A stretch of DNA of 64,000 bases from Paenarthrobacter sp. Z7-10 (GTDB lineage Bacteria; Actinomycetota; Actinomycetes; Actinomycetales; Micrococcaceae): the NCBI RefSeq assembly GCF_026932795.1, contig NZ_JADPVH010000001.1, positions 1-64,000 of the forward strand, written 5' to 3'. The position numbers and the translations under genes were made by a program. Numbering within the stretch: position 1 is the stretch's first letter; the number at the start of each line of letters is the position of its first letter. Under the pieces are notes generated by a model. The model worked only from the letters and a program-made list of their open reading frames with translations, did not search any database and had not been told where the DNA came from. Of the stretch, positions 25,589-34,222 are shown piece by piece.

Positions 25589-26124
25589 CCTTCCTTGGCT
25601 TTCCGGACTTGACCGCCTGCTTCGAGTTTCAAGGGGACGAGTGTGACCTCCCGCAGCCTGCCGGCGTCCGCCACCGCGGTCAGGAAGGTGCCGACCGGCT
25701 GCCGGCGCCGATCGGTGGGCGACCCCGGATTCAACAGCCGCAACCCGTGTGGACCGGTGCTGTCCCACGGAATGTGGGAGTGGCCAAAGATCAGGACGTC
25801 GGTGTCTGGAAACTTTGCTTCAGAACGGGCCTCGCGGCCCTGGGCTGCTCCGGTTTCATGGATCATCGCCCAGCGGATCCCCTCGATCGTCGCTGTCGCT
25901 GTCTCCGGCAGACGCTCGCGCAGCTCCGGGCCATCATTGTTGCCGTAAACGCCCAGCAGCCGTGCCGCCCGAGCCTCCAGCGCGTCCAGCAGGTCCACGC
26001 TCACCCAATCGCCGGCGTGGAAAACGACGTCGGCCTTATCCACCGCAGCCCAAACCTGGGCCGGTATGACCTTGGCGCGGTTCGGCACATGCGTGTCGGA
26101 GAGAAACAACAGACGGGTACTCAT
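25585..26124 (-). CDS. YfcE/MJ0936-family metallophosphoesterase
   Basis: 179 aa calcineurin-like phosphoesterase: LFLSDTHVP (metal), FHAGDWVS, GVYGNNDGPELR, MIHETGA and FGHSHIPWD with LLNPGSPTDRRR, the full set of binuclear metal motifs. Family members act as phosphodiesterases, and the cellular substrate is unknown. It shares its stop codon region head-on with the M20 gene. 115 bp separate it from the small gene upstream. Confidence 0.92.
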   Translation of the reverse strand: MSTRLLFLSDTHVPNRAKVIPAQVWAAVDKADVVFHAGDWVSVDLLDALEARAARLLGVYGNNDGPELRERLPETATATIEGIRWAMIHETGAAQGREARSEAKFPDTDVLIFGHSHIPWDSTGPHGLRLLNPGSPTDRRRQPVGTFLTAVADAGRLREVTLVPLKLEAGGQVRKAKEG

Positions 26125-26239
26125 TGGGGCATCGTGTCACGCCGCGCAGCCCTTTGTCAGCCGCCGTCAGACGTGCCGCAGACGCCGTCGGCTTTTCATC
26201 CGCTCGTCCGGCCCGCTGCGCGTCACCCAGCAGCAACCG

Positions 26240-26530
26240 TCAGCCGTTCATAGGTCCTTCGGCCCGCAGCCGGGAAGCCCGTGGGCCGGTAACCTCGATG
26301 GTGCACCTGACCACCAGACTTCCCTGCGGCGACTCGATGGCCGCCAAAGCTTCCCCTTCGCTGAGTACGGTGTAGTCCTGCGATCCGGCAACCGTCTGCA
26401 ACCCCTTACCGGCGGCCTGCTCGGCTGCATTGGCCAAAGCGGCCTGCTTGAGGCCATCCAAGTATCCGGGCTGGCCGCGCCGGTTCCGGTCACCAAAAGC
26501 CCAGCCGAACAGGGATCCGGTCCCGCTCAT
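26240..26530 (-). CDS. small hypothetical protein downstream of F420-type reductase
   Basis: 96 aa, no family recognised. It is soluble, with an Ala-rich central helix (YLDGLKQAALANAAEQAAGKG) and a beta-rich C-terminal half (DYTVLSEGEALAAIESPQGSLVVRC). The start ATG at 26530 lies only 2 bp after the reductase stop, with GAGGG inside the reductase's last codons, so it is very likely real and translationally coupled. Confidence 0.6.
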   Translation of the reverse strand: MSGTGSLFGWAFGDRNRRGQPGYLDGLKQAALANAAEQAAGKGLQTVAGSQDYTVLSEGEALAAIESPQGSLVVRCTIEVTGPRASRLRAEGPMNG

Positions 26531-26532
26531 GG

Positions 26533-27180
26533 TTAGCCCTCGACGGTCCGGGGGGCCCGGGCCAGGTTCGACTCAAGCTCCTCTGCGTTCTGGCGCACCA
26601 CGTAGGCCGGCCGGTCCCGCTCCACCCGCCAGCTCTCCGCCAACGATCCAACGTTGACCGTGTCGAAACCGAACTCGTCGTACAGCCGGGTCACCAGTGC
26701 GCTGGCGTCGGGAAAATCGCTGGCCGTGGCAAGCGCCCGCCGGTTGTCCGTGCCCGCCGGAGTGCCGTCGGCGGTGATGTCCTTCGCCATAATGTGATTG
26801 AAACCCTTGGCCACCCTGGAGCCAGGCAGGTGTTCCTGGAGCAGACCGGAAACGGTTGCCTCGCCCTTGTCGAGCGCAGGAATACGTCCGTCCCTTTCCC
26901 AGTAGTAATTGTTGGTGTCGATGACCACTTTGTTGGCCAGCGGCTCCACCGGAACGTCCCGGTAGCTCTTCAACGGGACCGTCACCACGGCGAAGTCCGC
27001 CATTGCCGCCGCATCCGCGGCGGTCCCAGCCTTCGCCGTCGGCCCTAATTCGGCAACCAGGTCCGATAAGGTTTCCGGTCCGCGCGAATTGCTGATCACC
27101 ACGTCATAGCCCAGCTGCACGGCCTTCCGCGCGATTTGGCTGCCAATATGTCCTGCTCCGATGATTCCTATAGTTGTCAT
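26533..27180 (-). CDS. NADPH-dependent F420 reductase-like oxidoreductase
   Basis: 215 aa. N-terminal Rossmann motif GIIGAGHIGSQIARKAVQLG, strand end ISNSRGPETL (Ser/Arg, pointing to NADP(H)), AVVTVPLKSYRDVP, VIDTNNYYWERDG, and VAKGFNHIMAKDI fit the F420H2:NADP+ oxidoreductase / FNO-like family. The product either moves hydride between NADP and F420 or reduces another small substrate. No F420 biosynthesis gene is in the window. The frame is open to 27399 but homology begins at the ATG at 27180. First gene of a two-gene unit with the 96-aa protein. Confidence 0.85.
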   Translation of the reverse strand: MTTIGIIGAGHIGSQIARKAVQLGYDVVISNSRGPETLSDLVAELGPTAKAGTAADAAAMADFAVVTVPLKSYRDVPVEPLANKVVIDTNNYYWERDGRIPALDKGEATVSGLLQEHLPGSRVAKGFNHIMAKDITADGTPAGTDNRRALATASDFPDASALVTRLYDEFGFDTVNVGSLAESWRVERDRPAYVVRQNAEELESNLARAPRTVEG

Positions 27181-27326
27181 ATCGACGTAACCGGCACCCG
27201 GACGAAAGTATTTCCACCGTCCTTGCAATCCGCGAATGATCATCCTGCGCCCCCTGTGCTGGCCACGAGCGTCCATCTTGAGCCGGAACGCTGGCCGCGT
27301 CCGCGCCCGGTCCGTAGGCTGGAAGC

Positions 27327-29180
27327 ATGACGCAGCGAAAAAAGCCCGTTGGCGGCAAGAGCTCCGGGAAAACCCAACGCCGATCCAAACGTAGTGCAAG
27401 CGTCGCCGGAAGCGGAGAGCAATCGCGGCCCACCGGCCCGGCGGGTGACCTGCTGGATACCATCAGCGACGCGGCCACCTACGACCATCCGCTGCCTCTG
27501 CTGGAATTGGGCAGCAGCATCCTCTCTGCGCTGGACCCGCGCGTCGCCAACCCATTTCGGGCGGCCGGTCAGCCGGTTCCCGGCCAGGAAGGTCCGGACC
27601 GCCCCGGCTTCATCAACACTCTGCTGGGCACTCCGCTGCCGGAGACGCTGATGCTGTTGGCTGTGATCCACGCGCTCAGCTCGGATGATCTGGAGCGGGC
27701 CCGGATTAGCCGCACACTCCGCGCTGAAACAGCGGAGGCCGAGGGCCTGCTGGCCGAATTCGCATCGCTGGCGCCGTACCGTGCCACGGAAATGACGCAC
27801 GTGCTGGGCGACGGGGATAACGTCCTGCTCGGAGTGCGGACCCCGGACGGCGACGAATTCACGCTGGTGATCTATATCGACCACAACATGGGCACCATCG
27901 TGAAAGACGCCTTCACCATCCCCGAAGCCATCGGGGACGTCATTGCCACCATGAAGGGCTATATCCCGGTCCAGGACACGACGTGGACCGACCTCTCCCT
28001 GCCGGACGCCCGCGCCAAAGTCCAGCAGGCCATAGACCAGGGGGCCAGCACCCCTGATGCGCCGGAATCGGAGCAGTGGCCCGGCATCCGGCCACTGACC
28101 GAAACGGTGCTGCGCCAGGTTCCGGACGGCGGAACAGGCTATGCACGCCCCGAGTGGAGCAGGCAGCAGCTGGATGCACTGGCGGATACCTTCCTCGCCT
28201 CCCGCTACCCCGGCGCCCTGAGCGAGGACGGTAACAGCCGGGGCCTGCTGGAAAACATCCTCTGGTTCGCCACGGATTACGGACCGGGCGACCCGATGCG
28301 CTGGAGTCCGACATCGGTGTCCATCCTCCTGCTGGACTGGATTCCCCGCAAAATCCTGGCGCCCGCCGCCGTGCTGCGAGTCGTCCCGGACTTGCTCCGG
28401 GGGCTGGTTCGGTATTGCCACGCGGAACGCGGCATCAGTGCCAAGCTCTCCCGTGAGACGCTGGCATCCCTTGCGGAGGCGGAGCCGGAATTCCGCCGGC
28501 TGATCAGCGGCGCTGGGCGCCGCAGCGTGCCTGCGGACGACGACGGCTGGGGACTAGACGACGACAGCCGGGGACGTGACCACGACAGCCGGGGCTTCGA
28601 TGGTGGGAGCCACGGCGGCATCGACGCGATGACAGTGGCCGGGTTCCAGGAAATGATGCTGGAGATCATCGCCGGCACGGTGGGTGGGGAGGACCAGCTG
28701 GACAAACTGAACGACGTGCCGCTGCCGGACGAGGACTTCGATTGGCGCGGCATTCCCGAGGATATCCAGGGGCAGGTGACCGAGGTGCTGCGGTTGTGCG
28801 ACAGCGGCACCGAGCTGCTGGACGCCGAGCACCGCACCGCGGCCCGGCGATTCCTGGCACGGGCTGCGGCCGGGGACCCAGCCGTCTTCCGCCGCAGGAC
28901 CAACGTGCGGATGTCGGCCGCAGCGGTGTGCTGGATCATCGCCAAAGCCAATGACAGCTTTGGCAGCAGCGGCCTGTACGTCAAAGACCTGATGAAACAC
29001 TTCGGCGTGTCCAGCGCCTCTCAACGAGCCCAAAGCCTCCTCGCCGCCGCCGGTATCGACAGGCGGGGCGCGGAATTGGAACTGGGCACCCCCGACCTGC
29101 TGGTTTCGGCGTTCCGGACCCAGCTGATCACCATGCGGGACTCATGCCGGGCGGCGTTGGCCGGAGAGGCGTTGGCCTGA
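27327..29180 (+). CDS. hypothetical protein, possible DUF6398-type, acidic linker
   Basis: 617 aa soluble protein. A basic, Ser-rich start (MTQRKKPVGGKSSGKTQRR) precedes a globular N-domain (residues about 40-230, with DGDEFTLVIYIDHNMGTIVKDAF). The middle domain, about 270-390 (ENILWFATDYGPGDPMRWSP, VSILLLDWIPRKIL), reminds me of DUF6398. A Gly/Asp/Arg/Ser low-complexity linker follows (about 410-435: DDDS.GRDHDSRGFDGG). The C-domain ends in a winged-helix-like stretch (LYVKDLMKHFGVSSASQRAQ). Function is unknown, though a nucleic-acid role is suggested only by the basic N-terminus and the C-terminal HTH-like part. Single gene, divergent from the F420-type reductase. Confidence 0.65.
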   Translation: MTQRKKPVGGKSSGKTQRRSKRSASVAGSGEQSRPTGPAGDLLDTISDAATYDHPLPLLELGSSILSALDPRVANPFRAAGQPVPGQEGPDRPGFINTLLGTPLPETLMLLAVIHALSSDDLERARISRTLRAETAEAEGLLAEFASLAPYRATEMTHVLGDGDNVLLGVRTPDGDEFTLVIYIDHNMGTIVKDAFTIPEAIGDVIATMKGYIPVQDTTWTDLSLPDARAKVQQAIDQGASTPDAPESEQWPGIRPLTETVLRQVPDGGTGYARPEWSRQQLDALADTFLASRYPGALSEDGNSRGLLENILWFATDYGPGDPMRWSPTSVSILLLDWIPRKILAPAAVLRVVPDLLRGLVRYCHAERGISAKLSRETLASLAEAEPEFRRLISGAGRRSVPADDDGWGLDDDSRGRDHDSRGFDGGSHGGIDAMTVAGFQEMMLEIIAGTVGGEDQLDKLNDVPLPDEDFDWRGIPEDIQGQVTEVLRLCDSGTELLDAEHRTAARRFLARAAAGDPAVFRRRTNVRMSAAAVCWIIAKANDSFGSSGLYVKDLMKHFGVSSASQRAQSLLAAAGIDRRGAELELGTPDLLVSAFRTQLITMRDSCRAALAGEALA

Positions 29181-29248
29181 GGCTAGATCCGGAAATTAGC
29201 AAAAGCTCCTGACCGCCGCCGGGTCAAAAGACTTTGACGGCCGCAGGG

Positions 29249-30367
29249 TCAGGACATCAGGAACAGCCGCCGCACCACCTCGCCGTCCGCGAGCGCATCG
29301 AGGCCCTCGTTGATCTCGGCTAATGGCTTGGTGTCAGTGTGCAGCAGTTCCACCGGAAGCCGGCCGTCACGCCACAGCTGAACGTAGCGGGGAATGTCGC
29401 GGGCCGGGACGGCATCGCCCATGTAGGACCCGAGCAGCCGCTTGCCCATGCCGGGGAACTGCAGCGCCTGAATGCTCAGGATCTGCTCCGGATGCGGCAG
29501 CCCGACGGAAACCAGTGCGCCACCACGGGTCAGCAGCCCCAGGCAGGCTTCCATCACCCGGGCGCTGCCCACCGCTTCGACCGCAACATCGACGCCGTCG
29601 CCCGCATGCTCGGCTACGAGCGCCTCGGCCGACGCCGGGTCCCCAACAAAGTGCGCGCCGCAGCGCAGCGCCAATTCACGTTTTTGTGCCAGCGGGTCGA
29701 TGGCGATCACGGTGGTTCCGCTTACTTGGGCGGCGGCCATCACCGCCATCAGTCCCACCGCACCCAAACCGAAGACGATGACCGACTGGCCGGCGGTCAC
29801 CTGGGCCGTGTTGAGCACCGCACCAATACCGGTGAGCGCGGCGCAACCGAACATCGCGGCGATGTCGAAGGGGACGTCGTCGTCGATTACGACGACGGAC
29901 TCCCGGGCCACCACGGCGTACTCGGAAAAGGCGGAAACGCCCAAATGATGATTGATCCGCCCGCCGTCCGCAGTGCGCAGCAAAGCCTCGCCGTGCAGCA
30001 GATCGCCGCTGCCATTGGCTTCCGCGCCCCGGTGGCACAGCGCCGGCCGGCCGGATGTGCAGGCCCGGCACTGACCGCACGCGGGGACAAAGACCAGCAC
30101 TACCCGATCACCGGAGCGCACGTCGTCCACTCCCGGGCCGGTGCCGACGATGGTGCCGCTTGCTTCGTGGCCCAGCGCCATGGGCAGCGGACGTACCCGC
30201 GAGCCGTCGATGACGGATAAGTCAGAGTGGCACAGGCTGGCACGCTCGATTTTTACCAGCACCTCGCCGGCGCGCGGCTCCGGAACGGCGATGTCCTCCA
30301 GTTGCAGCGGCCTGCTGACGGCATACGTCCGCTCCGCCGGCGCATGCCAGAGCACCGCGCTACGCAT
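29249..30367 (-). CDS. zinc-dependent alcohol dehydrogenase (MDR family)
   Basis: 372 aa. Catalytic zinc site SLCHSDLSV and GHEASGTIV, structural-zinc lobe PACGQCRACTSGRPALC, catalytic-zinc Cys in MFGCAALTGIGA, NAD motif FGLGAVGLMAVMAAA and AIDPLAQKRELA (Asp, so NAD(H)). It is closest to class III/mycothiol-type and other long-chain alcohol dehydrogenases. The substrate is not evident. The ATG at 30367 (MRSAVLWHAP) starts at the family homology. A TTG at 30415 would add 16 residues. It stands alone on the minus strand. Confidence 0.9.
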   Translation of the reverse strand: MRSAVLWHAPAERTYAVSRPLQLEDIAVPEPRAGEVLVKIERASLCHSDLSVIDGSRVRPLPMALGHEASGTIVGTGPGVDDVRSGDRVVLVFVPACGQCRACTSGRPALCHRGAEANGSGDLLHGEALLRTADGGRINHHLGVSAFSEYAVVARESVVVIDDDVPFDIAAMFGCAALTGIGAVLNTAQVTAGQSVIVFGLGAVGLMAVMAAAQVSGTTVIAIDPLAQKRELALRCGAHFVGDPASAEALVAEHAGDGVDVAVEAVGSARVMEACLGLLTRGGALVSVGLPHPEQILSIQALQFPGMGKRLLGSYMGDAVPARDIPRYVQLWRDGRLPVELLHTDTKPLAEINEGLDALADGEVVRRLFLMS

Positions 30368-30486
30368 CGCTGCCGCCCGGTGTGCCTTGGCCGGCCGAGC
30401 CGGCAGCTGTCTCAAAGGTGTGCCTGTTCAACGTCATCTGGCCATTCTCCCTGCCGACCCGGCCCAGCGCCAGCGCGCCTTTGCGC

Positions 30487-31050
30487 CTATGTCCATGCAT
30501 GCGGAGCCGACTTTCGGGTGCTGGGCAACGCGTTGGCCTCGCGCCAGCCGTGGATCCAGTCCGGCAGCATCAAATCCGCCGGTGGGTGGCCAAATTCCGC
30601 AAATATTTCCGCATTGCTGACTGGCCCGCTTTTGCTGACCAGCCGGGTGGCGACGTGCGCGCGGGCGTAGATTTCACCGTCGGCCACCATCCGGTGCTCA
30701 AAATAGATCACCCTGGAGTCAAAGCCGACGACCTTCGATTCAATACTGAAGCGCTGCCACAGCCGCAGGGATTTGCGGAAGGCGATGGTTTGGGCGTTGG
30801 AGACCGGGCTCCAACCCCGGCGGCGCATCTTGGCCCACGTCCCGCTGCGCACCATCAGATCAAGCCGGGCCAGGTCCATCAGGGAAAAATACACGCCGTT
30901 GTTGACGTGTCGGGCCAGGTCGATATCCGTCGGCAGTACCCGCAGCGGCAGCGTGGATTCAGCCCAAAGACCGAGTGGCGGCCGGCGGGCAGCCAGGAAC
31001 AGATGCAGGAGCGTACGCAGGAGAAGGTGCATACGCCTTATGTTACTCAT
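30487..31050 (-). CDS. acyl-CoA thioesterase-like hotdog protein (THEM6 type)
   Basis: 187 aa. Hotdog-fold signature LPTDIDLARHVNNGVYFSLM, LARLDLMVRSGTWAKMR and RVIYFEHRMVADGEIYARA, like 4-hydroxybenzoyl-CoA thioesterase/THEM6 proteins. The hydrophobic N-terminus (LLLRTLLHLFLAARR) may attach it to the membrane. The start ATG at 31050 follows AGAGG by six bases, and both the start codon and its surroundings lie in the perfect 16-bp palindrome at 31042-31057. An internal ATG at 31032 is an alternative. Divergent from the S10 peptidase gene. Confidence 0.8.
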   Translation of the reverse strand: MSNIRRMHLLLRTLLHLFLAARRPPLGLWAESTLPLRVLPTDIDLARHVNNGVYFSLMDLARLDLMVRSGTWAKMRRRGWSPVSNAQTIAFRKSLRLWQRFSIESKVVGFDSRVIYFEHRMVADGEIYARAHVATRLVSKSGPVSNAEIFAEFGHPPADLMLPDWIHGWREANALPSTRKSAPHAWT

Positions 31051-31057
31051 GAGTAAC
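31042..31057. promoter_or_regulatory. perfect 16-bp palindrome GTTACTCATGAGTAAC
   Basis: The sequence equals its own reverse complement over 16 bases and covers the start codon and part of the ribosome-binding region of the thioesterase gene, 82 bp from the divergent S10 peptidase start. TetR-family regulators of lipid metabolism bind sites of this form (general knowledge). No TetR gene adjoins it here, so any regulator is encoded elsewhere. Confidence 0.7.
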
Positions 31058-31138
31058 CTCTGCTGGCTGCGCGCCGTCCCGTCCTCCTGGGCCGGGGCGG
31101 CTGGACGAGACCTCGATCTGAGCCGGTAGGCTCCAAGC

Positions 31139-32656
31139 ATGGCTGAAAACACGAACACCGACACCGCCTCCTCCGATTCCGGCTCCGTCAGGAACTCCGG
31201 CGCGGGCACAGCCGCCGACACGGCAGCGGGCAAGGAAGTCAGCGATGACTTTATCACCAGGACCCACACGCTGCCTTCCGGCCTGAGTTATACAACCACG
31301 ACCGGCCGGCTGGTGCTGCGCCAGGAGCAAATCACGGATGGTAAGAACGAAGGGTTCAAGCCGAAAGCCGAGATATTCCTGGTCAGTTATGTTCGAGACA
31401 CACCGGCGGCACAGCCTGGTACGCCGAACACGCGTCCGGTGGTTTTCGCTTTCAACGGCGGCCCCGGCTCCTCCAGCGTCTGGCTGCACATGGGTCTGCT
31501 GGGGCCGCGGATGGTCGACAGCGGCGACGTCGGCCACCTCACCGAGCCGCCGTTCGCCGTCGTCGACAATCCGGAAACCATCTTGGAGCACGCCGATTTG
31601 GTGCTCATCGACCCGGTCAGCACCGGCTTTTCGCGCGTGATCGAAGGCGGCAAAGCGGACGAATTCCATGCGTTCATCGAGGACCGGGATCTGGTGGCGG
31701 AGGTGATCCGGCTGTGGACCACCCGAAACCATCGCTGGCTCTCGCCAAAGTACCTTGTGGGCGAGTCCTACGGCACGCTGCGCGCCGTGGCCGTCGCCGG
31801 CCGGCTCTTTGAGGCCTACGGAATGGCCATCAACGGTCTTGGCCTGATTTCCACGGTGCTGAACCTCTCCACCCTTGACTTCCAGCCGGGCAACGACGCC
31901 CCCTACGCGCTGCACATCCCCACCTACGCGGCGATTGCGCACTACCACGGACGGCATCCTGGGCGGGCGCTGGCTGAGGTGGTGGCCGAGGCTGAGGAGT
32001 TCGCCGCCCGCGACTTTGGCTACGCCCTCAGCCAGGGCGCGCGGCTTGCGCCCGGTGAGTTCGACGACGCGGTGGCCCGGCTCAGTGCGCTGACCACGCT
32101 TGGCGAGGACTTCATCCGGCGCACCAATCTGCGCTGGACCTATGGCGAGTTTGCCGCGGAACTGCTGCGCGCCGACGGACTGACGGTGGGCCGGATCGAC
32201 GGCCGCTTCACCCAGCGGCCAGCGAAGCTCCATGCCTCCGAGGACTGGGATGACCCATCGCTGCGGGCCATCAATGGGCCCTATTCAGCGGCCATCAACC
32301 ATTACGTCCGCGCCGAATTAGGCTACGAGAATGATCTGCCGTACGAGATTCTGACCGGCCGGGTTCAGCCGTGGAGCTACAAAACTTTCGAGGGCGCGCC
32401 GGTTGATGTGACCGAGGACCTGGAGCGGCTGCTGACCTACAACCCTGCGTTGCGGGTGCACGTGGATTACGGCTACCACGACGGTGCCACACCGCACTTT
32501 GCCGCGGAATACGTCTGGGCGCATCTCAATATTGACCAGAATGCCCGGGACCGGTTCAGTCACCACTATCACGAGGCCGGGCACATGATGTACCTCAAGC
32601 CGGAGGCCCGGCAGGCACAGCTGGAAAGCCTCGCGCGGTTCGTCCAAAGCTGCTGA
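31139..32656 (+). CDS. peptidase S10 (serine carboxypeptidase-like)
   Basis: 505 aa. Alpha/beta-hydrolase with FNGGPGSSSVWLHMGLLGPR (oxyanion), LIDPVSTGFSRV, nucleophile elbow VGESYGTLRA, then the C-terminal Asp (VHVDYGYHDGATPH) and His (HHYHEAGHMMY) regions of family S10. No signal peptide is apparent. The N-terminus (about 35 residues) is Ser/Thr/Asp-rich and disordered, so the protein is probably cytoplasmic. It cleaves C-terminal residues from peptides. It is divergent from the thioesterase gene and monocistronic. Confidence 0.88.
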   Translation: MAENTNTDTASSDSGSVRNSGAGTAADTAAGKEVSDDFITRTHTLPSGLSYTTTTGRLVLRQEQITDGKNEGFKPKAEIFLVSYVRDTPAAQPGTPNTRPVVFAFNGGPGSSSVWLHMGLLGPRMVDSGDVGHLTEPPFAVVDNPETILEHADLVLIDPVSTGFSRVIEGGKADEFHAFIEDRDLVAEVIRLWTTRNHRWLSPKYLVGESYGTLRAVAVAGRLFEAYGMAINGLGLISTVLNLSTLDFQPGNDAPYALHIPTYAAIAHYHGRHPGRALAEVVAEAEEFAARDFGYALSQGARLAPGEFDDAVARLSALTTLGEDFIRRTNLRWTYGEFAAELLRADGLTVGRIDGRFTQRPAKLHASEDWDDPSLRAINGPYSAAINHYVRAELGYENDLPYEILTGRVQPWSYKTFEGAPVDVTEDLERLLTYNPALRVHVDYGYHDGATPHFAAEYVWAHLNIDQNARDRFSHHYHEAGHMMYLKPEARQAQLESLARFVQSC

Positions 32657-32723
32657 GGTGGGTATGCGGCTGAGCAGGGTCCAGCTGACCCGGTCGGGCG
32701 CTACACCGCGGCAGCCGGCGCGG

Positions 32724-33224
32724 CTACCGAATGGCGAAGTAGATCCACGTCCCGAGGATCCAGGTTCCGCCAGCCACGGAGCCGAATCCGAATTCCACCA
32801 GGATTCCGAGCCCGACGGCCTTCAGCGCGGCCACGCTGGACGACAGCGCCGGCGCGAGGCTGCGCTGCCGGATCAGCTCGCTAAGGAACAGACCTGCGGC
32901 AAAACCGACCAGCAGCCCCACCACCGGGATAACGAAGAATCCCACGATCCCCAGCACGGCGCCGGCCAGCACCGACCATCCTGGGATCCGGCGTTTCTTC
33001 ATGGTGCGCCCGGTCAGCACGGAGCTGGCAAGCATCCCGGCAGTCACCAGCACCGCTCCCACGCCGAACACAATCCAGCCCACAGGGCTGGCCACGGCGA
33101 TGGCCCACGCCAGGAGGCTGAGCCCGATCAACACGCTGCCGGGAAGCACCGGCACCACGATGCCGGCCATCCCCACCAGAATGAGCGCCCCACAGAGGAG
33201 AGTCCAGAGCAATGCGGCGTCCAT
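32724..33224 (-). CDS. DUF456 integral membrane protein
   Basis: 166 aa with four to five hydrophobic helices. VPVLPGSVLIGLSLLAWA, and the Gly-rich VLAGAVLGIVGFFVIPVVG with GLFLSELIR match DUF456 (conserved in many bacteria, function unknown). It is located 26 bp downstream of the histidine kinase stop on the same strand, so it could be the last gene of the PAP2-DedA-two-component operon. Confidence 0.85.
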   Translation of the reverse strand: MDAALLWTLLCGALILVGMAGIVVPVLPGSVLIGLSLLAWAIAVASPVGWIVFGVGAVLVTAGMLASSVLTGRTMKKRRIPGWSVLAGAVLGIVGFFVIPVVGLLVGFAAGLFLSELIRQRSLAPALSSSVAALKAVGLGILVEFGFGSVAGGTWILGTWIYFAIR

Positions 33225-33250
33225 ACGCTCAGTCTGCCATCAGGGAACGG

Positions 33251-34222
33251 TCAGGCGCAGGGAAGAGTCAATTTCATGATGGTCCCGTCCGGACCGGTAC
33301 CGGCGATTTCCACGCTCCCCCCAGCGCCGACGGCGATTTCGCGCACCAGCGCCAGACCGATGCCAAAGCTGCGCTGGCTCCCGGTTCCGATGGCGTTTGT
33401 CCTGACGAAGCGCTCAAAAATCCGGCTGTGATCCACGCCGCGGATGCCCGCTCCGGTGTCGGAAACCGTCAGGACGCTCTTACTGCCTTGGCGCGATGTG
33501 ATCACTGTGACGTTCCCGCCCGGTGGAGTGTGGGCTAAGGCGTTGTCCAGCAATGCGACCACGGCTCGGCGCAGGCTGTTTGACTGCAGGCGGGCACGGC
33601 AGGGCGCGTCCTGCCGGAACGACAATCCTATGCCGCGGTTGCCCGCAACCTGCTGCAGGTCCGCGACGGCCCTTTCGGCGATCTCCCCGACATCGATCGA
33701 CTCGATCATTTCGTCGACCGGATCTCCGGCCGCCGCGATCAGCAGTTCCTCGACCGTCGCCGTCAGCGCGGCCGTGTCGGTCCGGATTTGCATGAGGGCG
33801 TGACCCAGAGCCGACCCCGGTTCGGTGCGTTGCTGTGCCAGCTGCACCCTCGCATCGAGGATGGTCAGCGGAGTCCGTAATTCGTGGCTGGCGTCCTGAA
33901 TGAACCTGCGCTGAAGTGCCAACGCATCACCGAGCGGACGAATAGCACTGCGTGCGCTCAGCCAGCCCACCAGCCCGGCGAGGATAATTCCGGCCAGGCC
34001 AGCCACGACCATGGCTTCGAGCATGTCCTTGGATTCCACGTAGATTCGGGCTGCAGATGGTCCCTGCGGAGAGGGAACGTCCGGATGCTGGCCCTGATGC
34101 AGCATGAATACGGCCGCGGCAATGATCACGGCAATGACCATCACGGCGCAGGCAACCGTGATCCGTGTCCCTACCTTGAGGGCGGCCTTGCGGAGGGCCG
34201 TGTAGTCCGGGCTTACGCTCAT
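33251..34222 (-). CDS. sensor histidine kinase (OmpR-partner type)
   Basis: 323 aa. Two TM helices (about 22-42 and 69-90) flank a short, about 27-residue extracellular loop, so this is probably an intramembrane or accessory-sensing kinase. The HisKA box FIQDASHELRTPLTILDARV has His113. The N box LLDNALAH, G1 SDTGAGI, F box FERFVR and G2 GIGLALVREI complete the ATPase. It overlaps the response-regulator gene by 4 bp (34219-34222). Placement behind PAP2 and DedA genes suggests it reads envelope lipid-carrier stress (inference). Confidence 0.92.
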   Translation of the reverse strand: MSVSPDYTALRKAALKVGTRITVACAVMVIAVIIAAAVFMLHQGQHPDVPSPQGPSAARIYVESKDMLEAMVVAGLAGIILAGLVGWLSARSAIRPLGDALALQRRFIQDASHELRTPLTILDARVQLAQQRTEPGSALGHALMQIRTDTAALTATVEELLIAAAGDPVDEMIESIDVGEIAERAVADLQQVAGNRGIGLSFRQDAPCRARLQSNSLRRAVVALLDNALAHTPPGGNVTVITSRQGSKSVLTVSDTGAGIRGVDHSRIFERFVRTNAIGTGSQRSFGIGLALVREIAVGAGGSVEIAGTGPDGTIMKLTLPCA

